DNA of 64,000 bases. Origin: Sympetrum striolatum (lineage: Eukaryota; Arthropoda; Insecta; Odonata; Libellulidae). The stretch is from NCBI GenBank assembly GCA_947579665.1, contig OX388350.1:83657152-83721151 (forward strand). The letters run 5' to 3'. The notes under the pieces are model-generated. The model was not told where the DNA came from and searched no databases. It saw nothing but the letters and a program-made list of their open reading frames with translations. Below, one piece after another: positions 59,817 through 64,000 of the stretch. Both the position numbers and the translations under genes were made by a program. Position 1 is the stretch's first letter. Each line of letters begins with the position of its first letter.

Positions 59817-62800
59817 GCAAAGCGTGAATAGATTCAATAATTCCCATTGACTAAATATTCCTGTTTATTGGCCGATACGGTTCGCCTAAAGAGGAAGAAG
59901 AAATATGAAAAATACGAATTCAGTTTGTCATCTGAGGAACTACAAGTCGAGGTATTTTGAAGAAATAAAGGAAAGCTCAATACTGAAAAGACTTTTGGTT
60001 AATTGATGGCCAATGAACGATCGGTATTGATTCGTTATTGAATGATCAGGAGGTATGTTAAAAATAGACCGATACAAATTAACTAGGATCATAGCTCTAT
60101 TGAAAAATGTCAATAGTTTGATTTATTTGTCACAAATTGCGAAAAAGATGTTTGGAATAACGTTAAACTTAAGCAAAGAAACAAAAATTATTCTTGAATA
60201 TAATTCAGTTGCCGTAAACTCAATGTCTTTGATCCGAATTGTCGTTTATGCATCTGAAAGCAGCCCTGCAAGAGAAAGATTGAGACCGTCGCAGAATCAA
60301 AATTTACGTTGAACCCTAAGGTTATGTTAGTTATTCTCTTTAAGGTTATGTTAGTTATTTCTTTCATTATTGGCATGCAGATAGTTTCAAATTGTTATTG
60401 ATGACAAATTTGTTGTCACTCAATAATATTACTTTTCTACGGCAAATAATTTAAAATGTCCGCTTCCATGGAAACTAGATTATTTGATGATGATAAACAG
60501 ACATAGAGTTTTCATGAAAACGTTATGCTCTATGTATTTAAAATCTTTACTCTGTTTACTAGGATATTGTGTTGTTATCTAAAATAAAGAGAGAAAGTGA
60601 GAACTAAACTTCTCTCTGCGACACGAAACACTTAATAATAACAGTATTAAGTGTTAGTGGTCTTTTTAAATACACACGTAAACCTGCTTTAAAGGCCTCG
60701 CCCACGTGTGGTGAACCCAAAATCTTTTTTTCCCCGTCGGATTTTGCCAATTACTTTTGCCGCCAGAGCTCGCGGGATTCGCTCCTTGAGCCGTGCGCTC
60801 GGAAGGACGAAAAGAGAGACATCTAGGAGCGGAACGTGCAAGTGCGACCGATTTAAAGCGATGGGTTCCTTGAAAGCCTTGGAAAAACATTAGATACGAT
60901 TTTCGATGATATTCAGATGATAGGGATAGAAGAGGCGTTGGGTAAACTGTATCAGCCACAAAGCGGAGAGGAAAAATTAATATCTATGTTATTAAAAGAA
61001 TTCTGCAACCGCTGAAGATGACGGATTTGCTATTGAAACTCGCATTGGGTTCTCCCGTTTCTCTAGAGTTTGCATGTCTTTCGTTGGCTATTGGCCAGCT
61101 TAATGTTAATCTCTGAAACTTAGAATTTCGATAAGAAATGTATCCCCTGGAAACTGCTACGTCAATGAATGGTAATTTTAAGTGAAGATATGCAATTTCG
61201 TATGACATTAATGATGCTTAACTGACCCGAGATCACTTTTATGCAGCTTCATAACCCATGAAATGCAAACTACCCGCAAAGAATTATTAGATTTAAAATG
61301 GAAAAATAGAGTGAATTCGAAAACGAGTCTAAATGCGAAGAAGAAAAACGAATATTGACTTAGGGCACCACAAAGTCATCAATTGGTTGCAGGAATTAGC
61401 ATCTTCATAGGGATACAATCGCGTAATGGAAATACATGTCGAACTAAATTGTATGCATAAACAAAAGAACAAGTAAACTAAAATAAAAATGCAGCTTACA
61501 TGTCGAAACCAACAGTTACAGTATGCAGGGTATTATCGATAAAGAAAAAGAGATACCAGAGATATAAGATTATATATAAGATATATGCTTCCAAATTTAC
61601 TTGAGTATTTTTCAAGGATTGTAAATCAAACCTGAACATCGCACAAATTAAATTTTATGTGCATCCTCCTGATTTGATGAATCGATAAAGGTCTTAACGG
61701 CTACAACGAGGATAAGTGCAGATTGGACGAAATTAGCTCAGACTACGAATGATGATCAACAATGCGGACTACATAGAGTACACGCAAAGAAAACAATTAC
61801 GAAAATAAATTTCCCGATTCAAACGAACGGAACACAACAGTTTTTTTTTTAAGGGAGATATTATCAGAAAATCATACATCTCCAAGCTGCTTAAAATTTA
61901 AAACTTTGCATTCAAAATAAAAAATTAAAAACCAAGAAGTATCGATACATTTAAATATAGGTATGTGAAACTAACAACGAATTCTATGGCATTACTGGAA
62001 CATGGAATAATAAATACCAATTCAAATACACACATCAAATCGAAAAAGTTTAATTTGCTTTAGTTGGATTTGATGTAACAATTTCGCTCAACAATACCAC
62101 GCCATTACTGTATGTCCAACATCTCATTCTGATTGCTAACTATTCACTATTCAGGATGGAGATCGGATGAAGCAATTCCTATCCAAAAAACGTAAGAAAG
62201 GAAACGAAACATATTTCGGAATAAAGTCTCAATTTATACGAATTAAAATAAAAATAATATATTAATTGGCCCACATCTTCGACGATATTATTTATAACGC
62301 ATAATATTTATAACGATAGTATTTATAACGTATAATTTACACAAATTCATAGGTATGAACATATATAAGAAATATAACACGTTCTAACAGCAAAAAAATA
62401 TTAATAGATCCTCGCTTTCGTGGATGGGCTTTCGTAATTCCACTTTTGTTGGCACGAAACTAAACTCGAAGGTTCTGTCGTTGTGTCTCCATCACATCCA
62501 GGTTTCTTCCGTTTTTAATCAGGGATAATGCTGTTTGTTCACCTTGAATTCGATTTCACTGGTGAGTGAATTTACTTCACTTTATGACAGAAATGTTCCC
62601 AGTTCAAATTTAGAGTGCCATATCATTGTAAATGAACTCACCCGAATCATCACCTAATTGCTTATTTGCAAGTCACAGCGTGTGCGTGAGGAAAATTAAT
62701 ATTAGGAATTTGACCAAATCCGACATCTGAGGAAATGTGAAGCGACTGAATGAGACGTTGTTGCAGCGATTATTTTAACTGAAGATAAAAATGTCTTAAC

Positions 62801-63839
62801 AACTTTTGATCCCTTTTAGAAATATTCAATCGCAATTAGGGTTTCATTTATCATTCTTTGTATAAAGTTAAATATCCCCTACATTTCAAGTAATTCTGTT
62901 TTAATGCAAACGTACACTTTGGGAACCGCTTTTTGGTGTGTGACAGTAAACGAATGCATAATTACATTATTCATCGATTTTACTTTTTATTCGCACATCG
63001 TTCAGATAAAAATAAGTCATTAAATCTGCCACTCCTGATATTTATTTCTTGAATATTTCTCGCAGCAGCTAATCGGTCAAGATGAACACACGTTACTTCT
63101 TCCGAGATCGTACTGTCAAATTCTTGAGAAAGTTTAAACAAATATTTAACGTTATTTATTGTATCTATTCCCATCTAATTCTGAAGAGACTTTTTGTAAC
63201 TCTTCCGGATCGGTCTAGTAAATTTTCAACAAAACGAACGGATTCCGACAGGGTTTTTAATTTATGATCTTCGCGCTTATTTAAAGGTTTCCATGCACTT
63301 AATGCATACTGTAAATGCGGTAATCACAAAATAATAAAACAATTATAACCATTCAACAATTTATAAGCTACACACACTAACTACTTATAAGTTTGGCTTC
63401 CTTACTGGGTGTGTACTGTATTCTCTGATCCTTATTTAAAAAAGCGTGGACAAATGTCGGACAAAAATGGCCCCTTACCCGTCACTATTTGATTGACAGT
63501 GGATATTAAAGTAATCGTATCATAAAAATAAAATTAGAGGTTTAAAATAACCGAATAGCCGTCTTTGCCAGCGCACTTCACCTCGTTACTGACAGTATTA
63601 TGAAACAGGTCCGGATTACGAACTTCATGAGAAACACCCAATTTACATTTCAATAGCAATCTTCAGCGTTTTAAAGATAATTAAAGGTAAAATACGGATG
63701 CGATAATTTGAATAGAAAACGAGAAAATGAATAGAACATTCCCAAAACAGCTTCGCTGTAATCCATATTGGCAGATCTTCGACGGAGGTGAAATGAAGAG
63801 TTGCCAAATAAAGAATATTGTCGAGACAAATCCTCTAGA

Positions 63840-63842
<3 letters not shown>
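59817..63842. other. No recognised gene
   Basis: A direct duplication AAGGTTATGTTAGTTATT occurs twice at about 60318-60360. A GC-richer patch at 60.70-60.87 kb has open frames on both strands (97 codons minus, 61 plus) with no recognisable domain. The rest is AT-rich. Confidence 0.4.

Positions 63843-63920
<78 letters not shown>
63843..63920. repeat. (TA)n microsatellite, about 39 units
   Basis: Uninterrupted TA dinucleotides. The two open frames running through it (Ile-Tyr repeats) are by-products of the repeat. Confidence 0.97.
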
Positions 63921-63923
<3 letters not shown>

Positions 63924-64000
63924 AAGTGGATTTAATTGCGAGGAGGTTTTTCCATAAACCTGAGCATTTTGTTCTGCTCGCCCGCCTGAAAGCGGCAGGA

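Noticed and set aside
60666..60959. 97-codon minus-strand frame as a gene
   Set aside because: A plus-strand frame is also open in this GC-richer patch and neither product is recognisable.
63671..63925. Ile-Tyr repeat frames here and at 41577-41762
   Set aside because: Translations of (TA)n microsatellites.

Overview
This is a eukaryotic, AT-rich, intron-scale stretch of DNA that is dominated by mobile-element debris. The repeat types seen are CR1-like and other non-LTR retrotransposons, a BEL/Pao-type gag relic, Tigger/pogo, hAT-like and P-like DNA transposons, tRNA-derived SINEs and a Helitron-like end. That mix suggests an arthropod, most likely an insect; I cannot name the species from sequence alone. 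I found no host protein-coding gene that I can recognise. The only long intact reading frame is a transposase.

Layout. Positions 1-11.3 kb are mostly featureless AT-rich DNA, with one unrecognised GC-richer possible exon near 1.0-1.4 kb. Positions 11.3-17.8 kb hold a LINE 3' end, a decayed array of ~170-bp units (13.1-14.0 kb), a foldback element (14.2-14.6 kb) and two CR1-like LINE fragments in opposite orientation (16.4-17.8 kb). A ~2 kb hAT-like element with a perfect 8-bp target duplication lies at 18.5-20.5 kb. An inverted pair of tRNA-derived SINEs is at 26.7-26.9 kb. A decayed LINE is at 28.6-30.6 kb, with a relative at 38.5-39.3 kb. A BEL/Pao gag relic is on the minus strand at 31.4-31.9 kb, and a tRNA-like sequence is at 35.7 kb.

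The two most structured regions are 41.7-43.9 kb and 45.9-51.6 kb. The first is a satellite-like array: twelve copies of a core GTTCGA box (tRNA B-box-like, all on the minus strand), mostly spaced 148-176 bp apart, arranged as two higher-order copies of about 1.1 kb separated by (TA)n tracts. The second is a nested stack: a CR1-like LINE reverse transcriptase (minus strand) is split by a 4.6-kb long-terminal-inverted-repeat element with an 8-bp target duplication. That element in turn contains two separate TA-flanked Tigger/pogo-like elements, one with an intact 450-residue DDD transposase. Downstream come a three-copy 178-bp tandem repeat (52.4-53.0 kb), a Helitron-like element (53.2-54.0 kb), further tRNA-derived SINE pieces, a 60-bp hairpin and a long terminal (TA)n tract.

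The elements do not form a pathway; the window reads as successive rounds of insertion and decay. Homology calls rest on motif recognition by eye, and no database search or computed alignment was made.
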